Shown piece after piece: positions 10,115 through 22,600 of a stretch of 64,000 bases of DNA (the stretch's first letter is position 1; every line of letters begins with the position of its first letter). The notes beneath the pieces were generated by a model. It did no database searches, was not told where the DNA came from, and worked only from the letters and a program-made list of their open reading frames with translations. Source of the stretch: Chelydra serpentina (taxonomy: Eukaryota; Chordata; Testudines; Chelydridae); NCBI GenBank assembly GCA_037349315.1, contig JBAIAC010000027.1, positions 14,245,501 to 14,309,500 of the forward strand, given 5' to 3'. The position numbers and the translations under genes are program-made.

Positions 10115-10898
10115 TGGTTTAAATTATAACACAGAATACAAAGTATACAGTGCTCACTTTATATATACTTTTGATTACAAATATTTGCATTGTAAAAAAC
10201 AAAAGTAATAGTATTTTTCAATTCCCCCATTACAAGTACTGTTGTGCAATCTCTATCATGAAGGTGGAACTTACAAATGTAGAATTATGTATATAAAAAA
10301 CTGCATTCAAAAATAAAAATGTAAAACTTTAGACCCTACAAGTCCACTCAGTCCTACTTCTTGTTCAGCCAATCGCTCAGATTAGCTGAATAAGTTTGTT
10401 TACATTTACAGGAGATAATGCTGCCGGCTTCTTTTTTACAATGTCACCTGAAAGTGAGAACAGGTGTTCGCATGGCACTGTTGTAGCCGGCGTTGCAAAA
10501 TGCGCTAAAGATTCATATATCCCTTCATGCTTCAACCACCATTCCAGAGGACATGCTGAGGACAGGTTCTGCTCAATAATGATCCAAAGCAGTGCAGACT
10601 GATGCATGTTCATTTTCATCATCTGAGTCAGATGCCACCAGCAGAAGGTTGATTTTCTTTTTTGGCAGTTTGGGTTCTGTAGTTTCCATATCACAGTGTT
10701 GCTCTTTTAAGACTTCTGAAAGCATGCTCCACACCTCATCCCTCTCAGATTTTGGAAGGAACTTTAGATTTTTAAACCTTGGGTCGAGTGCGGTAGCTAT
10801 CTTTAGAAATCTCACATTTGTACCTTCTTTGCATTTTGTCAAATCTGCTGTGAAAGTGTTCTTAAAACAAGCAACATGCTGGGTCATCTTCCGAGACT
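10115..10898 (-). mobile_element. hAT transposon copy, left arm of a head-to-head pair
   Basis: Minus-strand 3' part of a hAT element: decayed transposase coding sequence (10377-10890) followed leftward by a non-coding 3' region. The same 3' region occurs in the opposite orientation at about 11020-11410, with shared blocks around GTCCTCTGGAATGGTGG, CTCACTTTCAGGTGACATT and GGACTGAGTGGACTTGTAG. The left arm lacks the last roughly 170 bases and the terminal inverted repeat that the right arm retains. Confidence 0.75.
10377..10890 (-). pseudogene. hAT transposase C-terminal fragment, frameshifted
   Basis: The transposase would have catalysed cut-and-paste movement in the nucleus. Two minus-strand frames overlap: the upstream one (10573-10887, 104 codons) contains FLKIATALDPRFKNLKFL and a downstream acidic SDSDDENEH stretch; the second (10377-10694, 105 codons) contains PATTVPCEHLFSLSG and IVKKK, the signature of the hAT C-terminal dimerisation domain. 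The fragment is therefore split by a frameshift around 10600 and lacks the N-terminal zinc finger and most of the catalytic core. The ATG starts are chance codons in a broken gene. The overlapping plus-strand frame at 10592-10933 is its antisense shadow. Confidence 0.8.
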
Positions 10899-11575
10899 GC
10901 TATAACATGCAATATATGGCAGAATGCAGGTAAAACAGAGCAGGAGACATACAATTCTCCCCACAAGCAGTTCAGTCACAAATTTAATTAACACTTTTTT
11001 AAACAAGCGTCATTAGCACAGAAGCACGTCCTCTGGAATGGTGGCCGAAGCATGAAGGGGCATAGAAATGTTTAGCATATCTGGCATGTAAATACCTTGC
11101 AACGCCAGCCACAAAAGTGCCATGCAAACACCTATTCTCACTTTCAGGTGACATTCTAAGTAAGAAGCGGGGCAGCATTATCTTCCGTAAATTTAAACAA
11201 ACTTGTTTGTCTTAGCGATTGGCTGAACGAAAAGTAGGACTGAGTGGACTTGTAGGCTCAAGTTTTACACTGAGATTGCACTACAGTACTTGTATGACGT
11301 GAATTGAAAAATACTATTTATTTTGTTTATCGTTTTACACTGAAAATATTTGTAAGCAATATAAAGTGAGCACCATACACTTTGTAGTCTGTGCTGTAAT
11401 TGAAATCAATATATTTGAAAATGTAGAAAAACACCGAAAAATAGTTGTTAAATTTGAATTGGTATTCTACTGTTTAACAGTGCGATTAAAAGGGCGATTA
11501 ATCACAATTTTTTAAATTGTGATTAATTTTTTTGAGTTAATCACATGAGTTAACTGCAATTAGTTGACAGCTCTA
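10899..11575 (+). mobile_element. hAT transposon copy, right arm with terminal inverted repeat
   Basis: Plus-strand copy of the same family, starting near GCTATAACATGCAATATATG and internally shortened (most of the coding part between the head-to-head junction and about 11020 is missing). It runs through the 3' region and ends in GCGATTAATCAC, GAGTTAATCACATGAGTTAA and TAGTTGACAGCTCTA, the AT-rich subterminal repeat and hAT-like end (complement TAGAGCTGTCAA). No intact frame remains. No 8-bp target duplication is visible, as expected if the left end is lost. Confidence 0.75.
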
Positions 11576-14350
11576 ATTATGAGGGGTATTTTATAATGAT
11601 TCTTGAAATAATGCCGTTTTGATTTATCAACAAAAAAATCAGAGTTAAAAAAAAATCAGAGCAAGTATAAATGGGAGAAGCTCTACTGTCTTCAGTGGAG
11701 TTGTGATACCAGCTTACAACAGGATTGAATATGGCCCCCGAGATGTTTTTAACAGTTGCACAGTCCTGTTTTGATAAGTGAGCTTCCATCCATCGTACTC
11801 TTTAGGGAATTCCTGATGAATCAAAGTAAGTTTTCACTGCGTTTTAGGATGCAGGCAGGAACAAACCTACCTTAGGAGTTTTTCTGAATAACTATAGTGT
11901 TATTCCTCCTTAAAAACATGTGACCAGAGACAAAATTTCAAGCCAAAATACAGGATTTTTTTGTTTGTTTTTGAAGGGGGAGACTGTAAAACTTTAAAAA
12001 ACAAAACAAAAAAAAAACCCTATAAACAATGTCAGTTTTTAAAAATGCATTATGAACGGTAGGAGAAGGAAGTATTTGTTTTTAAATTATGATATTGGTC
12101 CCTTTATCTTTTTGCAAATTATTGATGAACTGATTGTTATTTTTTTCTTAAATATTTTAGTGTTGGTATTAACTGAGTGGTTCATACAGATGACTTTCAA
12201 CCTATGGCGTGCTCCAGTGTTAAGTTCCATTGTAATTGAAATGTATATTGATGTGCCATATATGGAGAGTGGCTACCTTCACCCATGGATGTACATATTT
12301 CTCATCTGTTAGAAGGATTTGGTTCTGGCCTCACGCCGCACAAATGCTTCTGAGTGCTTAAATTGGATGAACCTCTAATTGAGTAATGTTACATTATACA
12401 GATACTTTAAAATTCTTGGTAAAGTCATTTTAGCCTTTATCAGCAATTGCTGAGGTGACCTGATGGAAAACAAAAGGAAAAAAGATCTAGCAAAGTTTAT
12501 TAACGATGCAAGGAAAAAAAGCTTTGTTAGATGATGCAACTTTTTGGAAACATGTTTTTAACAACGTAAGTAGTTCATCTCCTCCAGATAAGGGAATGAA
12601 ATTAGAGATGGGCCCAGATCCAAGTGATGATCTGAATTCACAGCTCAAATCTGTCTTTCTTAGCTTAGAAGTTGATGTAAATGGCTCCACTGAAGTCAAT
12701 GAAGGTACATTGATTTGCACCAGTTCTGGATCTGGCTACGTGAGTTTACCTTTACTGTAAAATGTTAAAAAAAGAAAGAAAAAGTCTTCCTGCTGAGGCC
12801 AGCTACTGGCTTGGCAAAAGGTAGCTGTGGGCAGCTGCAAGAACATGGCTTTGGCTCATCTGCAAAAGCTACTTCCTAAAAGTCCTGCGGGTCATAGTTT
12901 GAAAGTAACATGCAGGATGCACATGCAGAAAGCCCAGCCATAGTGGGGGTGGTGTAGCTTTGCAAACTGAAGCACTTCAGAGTAGGATTTTCAAAAGCAG
13001 TTAAGGGAGTCAGGAGCACAAGTCCTATTGAAAACCATAGGTGCTTTTGAAAATCTCCTCTTATTAGTTCAGTCCAACTGGCCAGAAGCTGTCAGACCAT
13101 GAATTCCCCTTTTATGAGAAACAGGCCCAAAATGGGAACCACAAAGAATCCACCCACCACTGGACTTTAAGGAGAATTTGAAATCCTCATGCTACTATTG
13201 TGCATCCGGCACATTCTCAATTAGTAGGTAAAGGTGGTGAGAAATGTATTGGTAAAAGGAAGTCCTGCGGGACAGACTGATTCCAAGTGCAAATCAGAGC
13301 AATACAGCTAGGAAAGGAGTTTGATGAGAGTTTGAGCATGCATTAATGAGAGGATAGACTTGCCAGGCAATTTAAGACCTATTTAGAAGTGAACTTGTGG
13401 AAAGAGAGCTTGATCTCAGGGGCAGTCCTGTCACATGACATAGTAACCTTTCCAACCAGGCTAGGCAGGTGCAAACACCTCGCCAAACATCTGAGGATTC
13501 TGCTGGGTGGAAAGGGGATTAAGTTTGATAAACGCCTAAAACCATTGTAGACTGACTGACATGACAGGAGGCAGAACCGGAGGCTATCTACTGCTGTTGA
13601 GTGCTTAAGCAGACTATCCTCCCTTTGAAGATTTTGTGTGTGGCTTTGCTCAGCTTAAAGTAGCTCTCTCAACATTCGTCTCTGGAGCATCAGAATAGCC
13701 AGGGACTTTTGTTAGCATTGTACTTATAAGTAGACCCCAAATATAATGTAAATCCTGAATGGTTCAGCATTCCTTCAAATTCAGGCAATTCCTTCTCTCT
13801 GGTCACATTTCCCTCCCAATCTGGGTACCATGCCTTGAAACCCTAATAGAGAATCACTACTAGCATTACATTAGCATTATATACTAGCAACAGTTAGAAT
13901 ATCTAGCAGTGCTAAGCTAGACATTTAGGGGAGAGACCCTCTGATTTCAATAGGTTTTGGAACAGGCCATAACACTCTCACTGACATCTCACAGAAGTAG
14001 TGTGGGCTTCCGATCAGTGCTTAGCTCTTGCCATCTCCCCAGCATTTGAAATCACTTAGTTCTTCTTGATCTCTGCTCTAGTTGAACGTCTGGGCGCCAG
14101 TGGCAGAGTTTTTCCAACAGAGAGACTTCAACTGGACCAATAAAGTTTGATTTGGGCTTCAGGAGTATAAATCCCCTCTGTTCGCTGTGGATCTTGACTG
14201 AAGTGGTGATGATCGAGTATATTTTTGTCCCTAACTGGATACAGGGCTGAGCTGACACTGTTCATCTAATTGCAACAACATCTTTATCCAGAGAAGTCCA
14301 TGAGCACAGAGTGAGCATAGTTGCGGCAATTTGAGTTGCTTAGGCAGAGA
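11576..14350. other. Anonymous sequence with one hairpin repeat
   Basis: Longest frames are 86 codons (12052-12312, plus) and 84 codons (12506-12760, plus, mirrored on the minus strand at 12487-12720), none with a recognisable domain. The foldback at 12985-13051 is listed separately. Confidence 0.4.
12985..13051. repeat. Foldback element (GGATTTTCAAAAGC type)
   Basis: GGATTTTCAAAAGCAGTTAA pairs with TAGGTGCTTTTGAAAATC across a short loop containing CCTATTGAAAACCATAGG. About 67 bp, no target duplication discerned. Confidence 0.6.
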
Positions 14351-14357
14351 GAAAGGG

Positions 14358-14830
14358 TGCTGTGATGGTTAAGGCTCTGCACTGGGATGCAGGAGACCTA
14401 AGCTGAGTTTCCAGTTCTTACACAGATTCTCTGTTTGACCTTGGCCAAGTCAGCTAGGGACTGATTTTCAGAACACCCCAGTCCATTGGAAATTTGGGTG
14501 CTCAGCATCAGTAGTTCAGTCAAGAGTAAAAGCAGGTAAATGGAGTTTACCCACGTCTCATTTGGGGAATAAGGAATTCAGTTTTGGTTAGTTTACCTAC
14601 TTTTTTTTTTATATCACTACACCACTGCTCAGCACCTTTACAAATCAGGCCCTTAATGTCTATTCTTCCATTCCCCATCTACTGAAACAGGGACAGAGGT
14701 AATATTATTTGTCTATCTGGCTTACTTAGATTGCAAGGTCTTCAGGGCAGGTCCTGCTTCTTATGAAGTGTTTCTACAGTAGCTAACACAATGGACCTCC
14801 AGTCTGGTCTGGGCCTCTAGGAAATAACCT
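14358..14830 (+). mobile_element. MIR-type SINE with a foreign middle
   Basis: The head (GATGGTTAAGGCTCTGCACT, GATGCAGGAGACCTAAG, TTTGACCTTGGCCAAGTC) is at 14366-14452. The tail (CTTAGATTGCAAGGTCTTCA, TTTCTACAGTAGCTAACACA, CTGGGCCTCTAGG) is at 14727-14822. Between them lies a degraded foldback starting GGGACTGATTTTCAGAACAC, which looks like a TTTTCAAAGG-family hairpin inserted where the SINE reads GTCAGCTAGGGA. Confidence 0.6.
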
Positions 14831-14834
14831 AACT

Positions 14835-17126
14835 CTAGTAACAAACTATAAGAAAGCTATTGGCTTTACTAGAGACACAGAGTGTGGGAGTGCTGGAGCA
14901 GAGACAGGGCTTCATTTGCGTAGGATTCAGCCATGAAGGAGCCTCCCAAATCGCTGTCTCATGATCAGAATATGCCAGGGAAAAAATATTTTAATTCTCT
15001 GAAAATACATTTGGAAGATTATACAGTTTGACTCATGGGCACATTTAATGAGTTTCTGGCAGAGCGACTGCACCTCCTCATTGAACTGCTCAGAACGAAG
15101 GCAGAATTGTAGTAACACAGAAATTACATCAAAAGGAAAAGCCAGATGTTTTGTGAATCCCACCACTAATGAGCCACAAGTGCTGTTTTTTCCCATTGTA
15201 CAAGAAAATTATGAATTTTTAAACATATACAAAACAAATTGTTTGTGATTACATTAGACCTTCAAAAGACAGTGTGAACATAAATTCAGAGATGAATAGA
15301 GTAATATTGGATGCTTGCCTCACTGCTTGACTTCAATAACTTATCTCAATAAATCCCCCAGCAGAAAGCGTCGTATGTGCTTCAAGTCTGGAGAAGATGA
15401 GACACGAATGCTGGAGGAATTACAAGACAGAGGGGCTTTATTGCAACAGTGAACAAGCTGAAAATTACGAGGTAATGGAAACTCAGCAGGAGGCCCTCCT
15501 ACCCTGCCATTAGCTAACTTCTACAATGATTGCCTCAGAAAACACTTAGGTTATGTAAGCACTGTACATTGCTTCTGCACTTTGCATCTCCAGCCAGCTA
15601 AGCCCAGAGACAATTTAATTGGATAAGAGGAGATACCCGAGCAATGGGGACTTTGGCTTAACCAACCAAGCAGCACTACCTTCCCTGCGAAGATTCCTAA
15701 CTTAACCGGCAGGGATCCCTCATTCCAAGGGATTGTCTGCTTGTGTTTAATACATTGATCTTGGTATTTGCTTGGGCACGGGCTACGCAGATTAGTTTAT
15801 TAAAAGATTGATCATATTTAAGCCAATATAGCCCCAGGCTATTGTAAGTGACTGTAATTCTCAGGGAAATGAAGAGCCATTAACAGTGGAACAGCACTAG
15901 GCCTGAACTGGAGATAGTGCAAGCGGCCACACGGCCAGCTTCCTCATTCTTCTATGAGATTTGCACCACAATCTTGACCTGGAGTAATTCCCTCCAGGCC
16001 TGGGTATAAGGCAGGTGCAAGCTGAAGCTTCTCCATGTGGCAGCGCTGTTAAGCAGCCAGGAAGTCAGGGAGGATGGAGAAATAAGCCATCTCTGCCCTG
16101 AAGTTAGGAAAGGAAGAGAACACCCAAGTCTGCCCCTCCCCCAGCAGAGGAGAAGCGGGAGGATAGATCCCCCAGCAGCTGGGAAGGTTGTAAGGAGGAG
16201 TGAGAGGTGAACACCTTCTCTCAAAGGCTGGGGAACGGACACAGAAGAGACACCTTTTGCCCAGAACTTGGGGTCAGGACACAGAGAAGGTAGAGGAGAG
16301 AGTCCCTCAACCTTCCCACAGAATCGGGGGGAGGAGGTAGAGGCACTAATGGGCTGAAGGGGACTGCCATACCATACTTGGAGTGCCATGTGCTAGCACT
16401 GTGTCACAATGTTCACATCTGGCTACAGTGACAGGACAAGAGGGGGCACAATGAGAGGAGCACTTTGCAGGCAGCTTGCTCTGTGGCTGCATTCAATGAC
16501 AAAACATCGCCTCTGCTCTTTGAGAGCCACTAGCTAGACACCAGCGGATGAATTCTGCCCTCACATTAAAGGCTTTCTATCTCCTTTATCCAGTCACTCC
16601 TGGTTGCTCATTCATTTAAATGGCAGGGCTTTAAATAATCTCCCCCCAACCCCAAAGATAAGAAAAATGTAGTTTGGGATCCTGGAGGTAAGAGCTGGGA
16701 TTCTCAAAGGAGCCTAAAGGAGTTAGATGCCCAAATCCCATTGAATTTCATATTTCAATCTCTCTCCATGTACAGTTCCATACAATCCCACACAATACTG
16801 TGCACTGTGCCAAATACTGCCCCTTCCACTAGACACAAAGCAGTAGAAGGCTCCTCCTCCCGGGGAATGCAGCAGATGCTATTCCAGCCAGCCAGCTACC
16901 TAGCAGCCCAGGAGGAATTTGATCCTTCTCATCCTGCAAGACCTCACCTATCCATTTGAGTTATGACAGTGCAGCACTAGCACAAGTCAAAGGAAAATCA
17001 AGTCCTCAGCCAAATTTTTGATCCTGAGTAGACACCTAAATCTATATTTATGCAGCTACTTCAGCACTTATCTGCCTAAAACTAGTATTTACATTAGGCA
17101 CTTACATTGCAAAGTTTGACACTTAG
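14835..17126. other. Anonymous sequence, locally purine-rich
   Basis: Includes a 145-codon minus-strand frame at 15952-16389 that is Leu/Ser/Pro-rich because the plus strand is purine-rich; it has no domain, no splice context and no start context of note. A weak foldback lies at 16695-16760. Confidence 0.4.
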
Positions 17127-17420
17127 AGCTTGTCTACACAGTGTGGCAATGTGTACTAGAAGGGTGTGAATTTTAATGCGCAGGATTCTAATTCTAATGT
17201 GGAAGTTGTTTGGGTGGGGGTTATATTGGCTTAAATATAATAAATCTTTTAATAAACTAATCTGTGTAGCCAGTGCCCAAGCAAATATCAAGACGTGCTA
17301 CACACTAACTGGCTCATGCCATGCCATAACTCTGTTGGCGTGCACTAAAAATCCCCTAGTGTGTGTGGATGTAGTTCTGTTTCAAACAGTACTATGTTGT
17401 CAATGGGAGTAAGGCGCCTA
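17127..17420. mobile_element. GTCTACAC-type DNA element, copy 3
   Basis: Left end GAGCTTGTCTACACAGTG; the interior carries GTGCACTAAAAATCCCCTAG and GTGTGTGTGGATGTAG. The same internal motif (TAGTGTGCACTAAAAA and its complement) builds the better-preserved element at 32390-32662. The right end is degraded, so the limit is approximate. Confidence 0.5.
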
Positions 17421-18974
17421 CCAACCTTTATGGATCTAGGACTTAGTCTCCTAAGTCTTTCCCTCTCTCTACCGGCTTTGCCAGTTGGACTGTAGTACTC
17501 ACTAGAAATCAGACTGGTAAGTTGGTTTCCACTCACTAGCCCACACTCCCATCTGTTTGAATATTGTGTAAAATTGATTCCTGTCTGATGTGAATAGACA
17601 GTGTAAATATTTGATCAGCACAGCTTCGGATTGCAGTGCCTGCACCTGAGTCAGCCCCACAAATAGTCTGCTGTCTTGCCTAGCATAGATATTGGTGCTA
17701 CAATGGAGTTCTTGCAGACTCCGTATATTATTCAATCAAGACGCTCTGTCATGTACAACAGAGACCAGTTAAAATGTTTCCTGTTTCCTATCATTATACA
17801 ACATGTTAATTTCACATCCCTATTCCCAGCAATAGAAATCTACTGCCAATTTCTCTCTCTAACACCAGCCCCTGTCAATTAAATGACAGCAAATAAACTG
17901 CCATTTTAACATCTCTCCATAACTAACCAAAATGACTTCACAACATTCTTTGCTTTTACTGCTCTCTCATGCCACATCACTCTCATGCAATCCTGGAAAA
18001 CAGCCCCAAAAGGAGAAAAGAAAATTTCAGAGAAGGAAATAAACATAGCAAAAGAAGATTTCACTCCGTATATTTACCCAGACTGCCCCCTTTCCTACAT
18101 TGAACAGCCATCAAAGCACTCACTGAGTTGTTGGTTGGATATTAAGATTGGTGAAGCTGTTTTTATCCTTATTCACTCTTTAGATATTCACTTAGTGCTG
18201 GACATTAGATCCGTAGAGGAGCAGTACAGAGATGTATTTTGTGTGGCTCCTTCCCTCTGTTTGCTCTGAATCTGAGTGCAAAAAGAATTACAAGAACCTT
18301 TCATTGTTAAAAGCAGATCATATATCAGGAGTCTTGAGGGCGGGGAACTCGAATCTTGGAAATCCCATGGCTAAATGACTCCAAAATGTATATCACAGAC
18401 ATGACCTTTGCCCTTGATGTGGGTGTTTTTAGCTAAACTATATTTGTGATCGACGCAGTCTTAACGACAGCTGAAGTCCGATCGATCCAGGTGATCCAGG
18501 TGATATTTGCCACATATTGCATACCACAGCCTATGTTTTGTTCTTTTTTGTTTTGTTCTAATGCCTTCATGTAATGTAATGATATTACAATACACGCCAG
18601 ATGCAGTAGGAAACATAACTAGGGCCTAATCAGAAGAGGTGCTAAGCACTCTTCACTCCCACTGAGAAATCTATTGGAAAATGAATGAATAATTCAACTT
18701 AATGTTAAAGGAAGCTTATTCCACTATAGGTTCTTTCCTGTTCTGGTTGATGCTGAAGGGCTCATGTATTGAGAGCTGAGGGCATACACCATCCTCCAGG
18801 AAGTGCTTTTAATGATGTTTACTTCCAGTATATTATTTAGACACTAGTTGTCTCTGTGAGCTGCAGAGACATCCAGAAGGTGTGAATCCTGGTAACAAAA
18901 GAGACAAAGCTATGTGGAAACCTGTTTGTCAGTGTCTATAGTTTTTAGTTTTCTTTAATAAACACTTCCTGTAT
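17421..18974. other. Anonymous sequence
   Basis: A small tandem GATCCAGGT duplication sits at 18484-18502. A 94-codon plus frame (17985-18269) has no recognisable motif. Confidence 0.4.
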
Positions 18975-19107
18975 AAGATGATATATGAAGACAGTACTCA
19001 GCCCCTTAGAAGATCAGACCGTAAGGGCTTGGGCCCTGTTTAAGGTGATATATCAAGCTATTACTCAGCTCCTTTTTGGAATCATACCCTAAGGGTTTGA
19101 GGCCCAT
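18975..19107 (+). repeat. Two-copy diverged tandem duplication, about 67 bp unit
   Basis: The first unit runs GATGATATATGAAGACAGTA, CTCAGCCCCTTAGAAGATCA, GTAAGGGCTTGGGCCC. The second runs GGTGATATATCAAGCTATTA, CTCAGCTCCTTTTTGGAATC, CTAAGGGTTTGAGGCCC. Order and spacing are kept, so this is a local duplication or two joined copies of a repeat. Confidence 0.6.
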
Positions 19108-21340
19108 CCAGTTGTTACTAAAATCAATGAGAGTTGTGTTGTTGACTTCAATGAGGGTAGGATACAGAATACTGAGTGTTCATAATTCCCATTCACTTCA
19201 GTGATGGAATCTGAGAGTACTTAGAAACTCTTTGGATCAGGACCTAAAGGAAGAACTGAAGATAAAAAAGAAGGTGGTCCAGAAAGCACATCAGATTTAG
19301 TTTATCCATTTTATTGAGCCTTTGCCTAATCTACTGTGTGCAGTAATTTGTAATTATGTACCCTCACATTTTTGCAAAAAGAAGAGGGTGATAGGACAGG
19401 GCCAGTGAATTAACTGAAATGTCTGTAAATGGCACTGGAGACAGATATCTATAAACCACTGTGGGGGTCTGGAAATGTTTAGTTAAATTGATTGAAAACT
19501 ACTCTGGCTAGTACTTTGCTTACCATTAAGCAATAAGCCATTCAGTGCCTTTCCCTGTTCTGTACTGGAGACGTGAGATATTCTGTCAGAATCTACAAAT
19601 GTATCAGTTCCCTTCAACACTAAAGCAGATTGGTCTATTTCATAAATTGATTTTCTACAGACAATTGATTTGAACTTTTTAAACCCCTTGTGATGTCGGG
19701 ATCAGATCTGTCTTTTTTCTGTGCCATCCAGTTTGCACGATGAACTCTCAGCTAAATTTCTGTTGGGTTTTGCTTAATTGGAGGAAAGGGACAGAGTTCC
19801 AGGTTAAACCAACAGAAGGTATGTTATTTAAACACAACCCTAAACAACATGCAATGAGAGGAAGTGCCTCCCTCATTTTCCTTAGTTCAAATGCCAGCTG
19901 CCGAGTTTCAATTTCATTTGCCGCTCATGGGTAGGTGGTTAATGCAGAAAACTCCTGTTTAATCTCACATGCATCAATTAAGGGAGGTGTATTTATTATG
20001 AGCTCCATTAGAACACTCCTTGCACCATCCTTTCAAGGTATGAACGAGGTGTCTATTTAGGGACCACTCCAGCACCTATTGTCCATTGACTTCAGTGGAC
20101 ACTGCATCAGACCCTTATTGACTATAGTCGTATACTGGCTAATACAGCTGAGTGAAAGTGAAGAAAATATTTTTGTTCAGTATATTGGTATAAAATGCCA
20201 CTTTCTTCCAGCTCATTTTGTTACTCAGAAATATTATGTTGGTCATTCTCACATCTAAACTAGGCAGGAATTCCATGTTTCCTAAATGAAACCCATTTTC
20301 TTCTGAAAGATATTTTCAATTTCAATTTCAAAAAGTTGGGTTTGTTTCACTTAAAATTGGGGCCATCCTTATTTGTGCACATAGTGCTGCTATTGAGGAG
20401 GAAAAAAAACGTATATTTCAATGGAATTTCCAAAACCTTACGCCATTCTCTGACTCAATATTAAATTTGAAAAACTTCACTTTGCAAAGTTTTCAAATTT
20501 AGTTTCTGATTTGTCACACACCTCTTCCAGCTAGTGTGTACGTGTATCCTTGCCATCTACCACAATGTGACACCTCCTTTAGTGTGTGTGTGACTATACT
20601 GCCCTCTAAGGACAAGATCACAAAGGATAAAATTCCCATTGTTGGTACAGCAAATAAAGATGCCACTCTAACTCAAGAGATTGAGCTCTGGGGGATTGGT
20701 ATAAAAAAATGGTTGTAGATTCTGCCCCTATCCCATATGTGGTATAGCTGAGAACTGTATGTAGATAACAGAATTGTTACTAATTTCACAAACCTATTTA
20801 TTTTCTGATTGTAAAGCACATCTCTGAAATTATTAATACTGTTTGAAATTTTCTAAACATTTTTTATGGAAATTGTTCTCAAAATTTTGATTTTGGGGGG
20901 AAAAAAAAGAGGGAGGGGAGATTTTATTAATTTCCCTTCCCCTCCCACTTTGTCTTTGACCAACTCTAGAATTTTTTTATTCCTCCTCCACTTTCGCCTT
21001 TTAACTTGACCCATGAACAGATATTGATTTTTTGGGAGGAAAGTCTAAGTGATTTAGACTTAATGTCAGCAATACCTTTGTGTTCAAAAAGAGAATAGAG
21101 CACTGATTTATTAATAAATGGCATCTGTGAATTATGGTAATTTATAGCTGAAAATAGCCCCTGGATTATTATGTAAGACATACTGCTTGGTCCATCAGTC
21201 TGGAAACAACAAAGAGGCCCGATCCTGCAAGCTCTGGGTGCCTCTTGTGTGGTACTAGGCACCAGCAACAAGATGCAGGTCTTCAGCCCTTTGCTGGAGG
21301 GAATCAGTGCCTTGCAGGCATGTACCCCAAATTGTTGTAT
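19108..21340. other. Anonymous sequence with a repeat-poor core
   Basis: 19840-20030 is free of recognisable repeats and includes CAATTAAGGGAGGTG, TATTTATTATGAGCTCC and TTTCATTTGCCG; it is a possible conserved element, unproven. The rest includes A/T-rich low-complexity blocks near 20300-20480 and 20870-20920. Confidence 0.3.
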
Positions 21341-21344
21341 GCAA

Positions 21345-21553
21345 AATAATAATAATAAATAATATTTTTTTATCTGTGGGTCTCACAGTGCTTTACAAGG
21401 GAGGCAAGTACTATCATTTACATTTTACAAATGGGGGATGAGGAAGGTGAAGTGACTTGCCCAACATCACCCAGCAAGGCAGTGGCAGGGCTAGGACTAG
21501 AATCCATCTCTCCTGAGTACCAGTCCAGTGGTCTATCCACTAGGCTAGGCCGG
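21345..21553 (-). mobile_element. MIR-type SINE, nearly complete
   Basis: In plus orientation it reads from the tail: GTCTCACAGTGCTTTACAAG, CATTTTACAAATGGGGGATG, GTGACTTGCCCAACATCACC, then GTGGTCTATCCACTAGGC at the tRNA-like head. The minus strand therefore carries head, core and tail in order. The frames at 21418-21603 and 21431-21835 cross it and are not genes. Confidence 0.8.
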
Positions 21554-21559
21554 TGTCTA

Positions 21560-22600
21560 GTTTCCAGCGCACAAGGTGACATTCTCCACTGCACAGCATG
21601 CAATCACAAGAGCAACTCACCATTTAAGGCCCATGTGAGCTCAGATTGCTTCATAGGTCTTGTGCTGGCCCTCTTCAGAGAGGCACATTTTACCTATTGT
21701 CTCCACTTCCTGTTTCCTCCTGTAATATTCAGTAGCCAAACAATTAGAGTCAGGGCCTGTAATGATCAATTCAGGAACAAGCCAAACGAAATCACTATTG
21801 TCTTCTACATCATCATCATACTGCTGCTCCAGTAAAAAGTGGTACTGTATAACCTTATCTCCTTTCACCACATAAAAACTGTGCTGCTTGTTTCTATTTA
21901 CAGTGAAAGTCACTCTGAATTAATACATAAACTAGTCGATGGAAAGGTTACTCCTCATGGGAGGCATTCAGGACACCCAGCTGACAAGGTGTTTTTAACA
22001 TTATAACCACCAGATTTTTAATGGAGTTTAAATGTCTTTAATCACACAGGCTAAACGGCAGAAAGCACAAGTTCAAGGTGATTCCGATAGCTCTTATTCT
22101 ACATCTGCATTTTTATCTTCCTTAGATTAATTCATATTTTAATTGCTCATATCACTGATTGAAGTACTAGAGACGGGAGCACTTTAATTCCTTTGATCTC
22201 ATACTTTGGCTACCTAATAGCAAGGTCGGTCACCAGGCAGGCCTGTGATGTTGCTGGGCTCCTGGGGTGGGAAGAAGAGTATGATGGACTTCAATTAGGC
22301 AGTCTGTATGACAGGTAGAGCTGGACGCCACACCTATATTAAAGTTGCCTAATGCTTCCATATTAGCAATCGCTATAGCTTTGCCAGCATACTAATACTG
22401 CAACTTTGCAAAAACGTGAAAAGCTTGTGTTAAAACAAAATAAATTTCATTCTGCAATGGCAAATTCCACACCAAAATAATGCAAAATCCCAAACTGTGC
22501 ATCGTCATCAGTTCAAACGGATTTTCACCTGACATTGTTGAATGTGGGGCTGCAACCCTTCTGTGTGTTGAGTAACATGTGAATGGTGGAAATAACTCTC
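21560..22600. other. Anonymous sequence
   Basis: Unique-looking DNA between a MIR and a CR1 copy. A 90-codon minus frame (21641-21913) is mirrored by a plus-strand frame and has no recognised similarity. Confidence 0.4.

Noticed and set aside
10592..10933. 113-codon plus-strand frame
   Set aside because: Antisense to the hAT transposase remnant, which carries the recognisable motifs.
15952..16389. 145-codon minus-strand frame
   Set aside because: Low-complexity Leu/Ser/Pro content from a purine-rich plus strand; no domain, no splice signals, no neighbour support.
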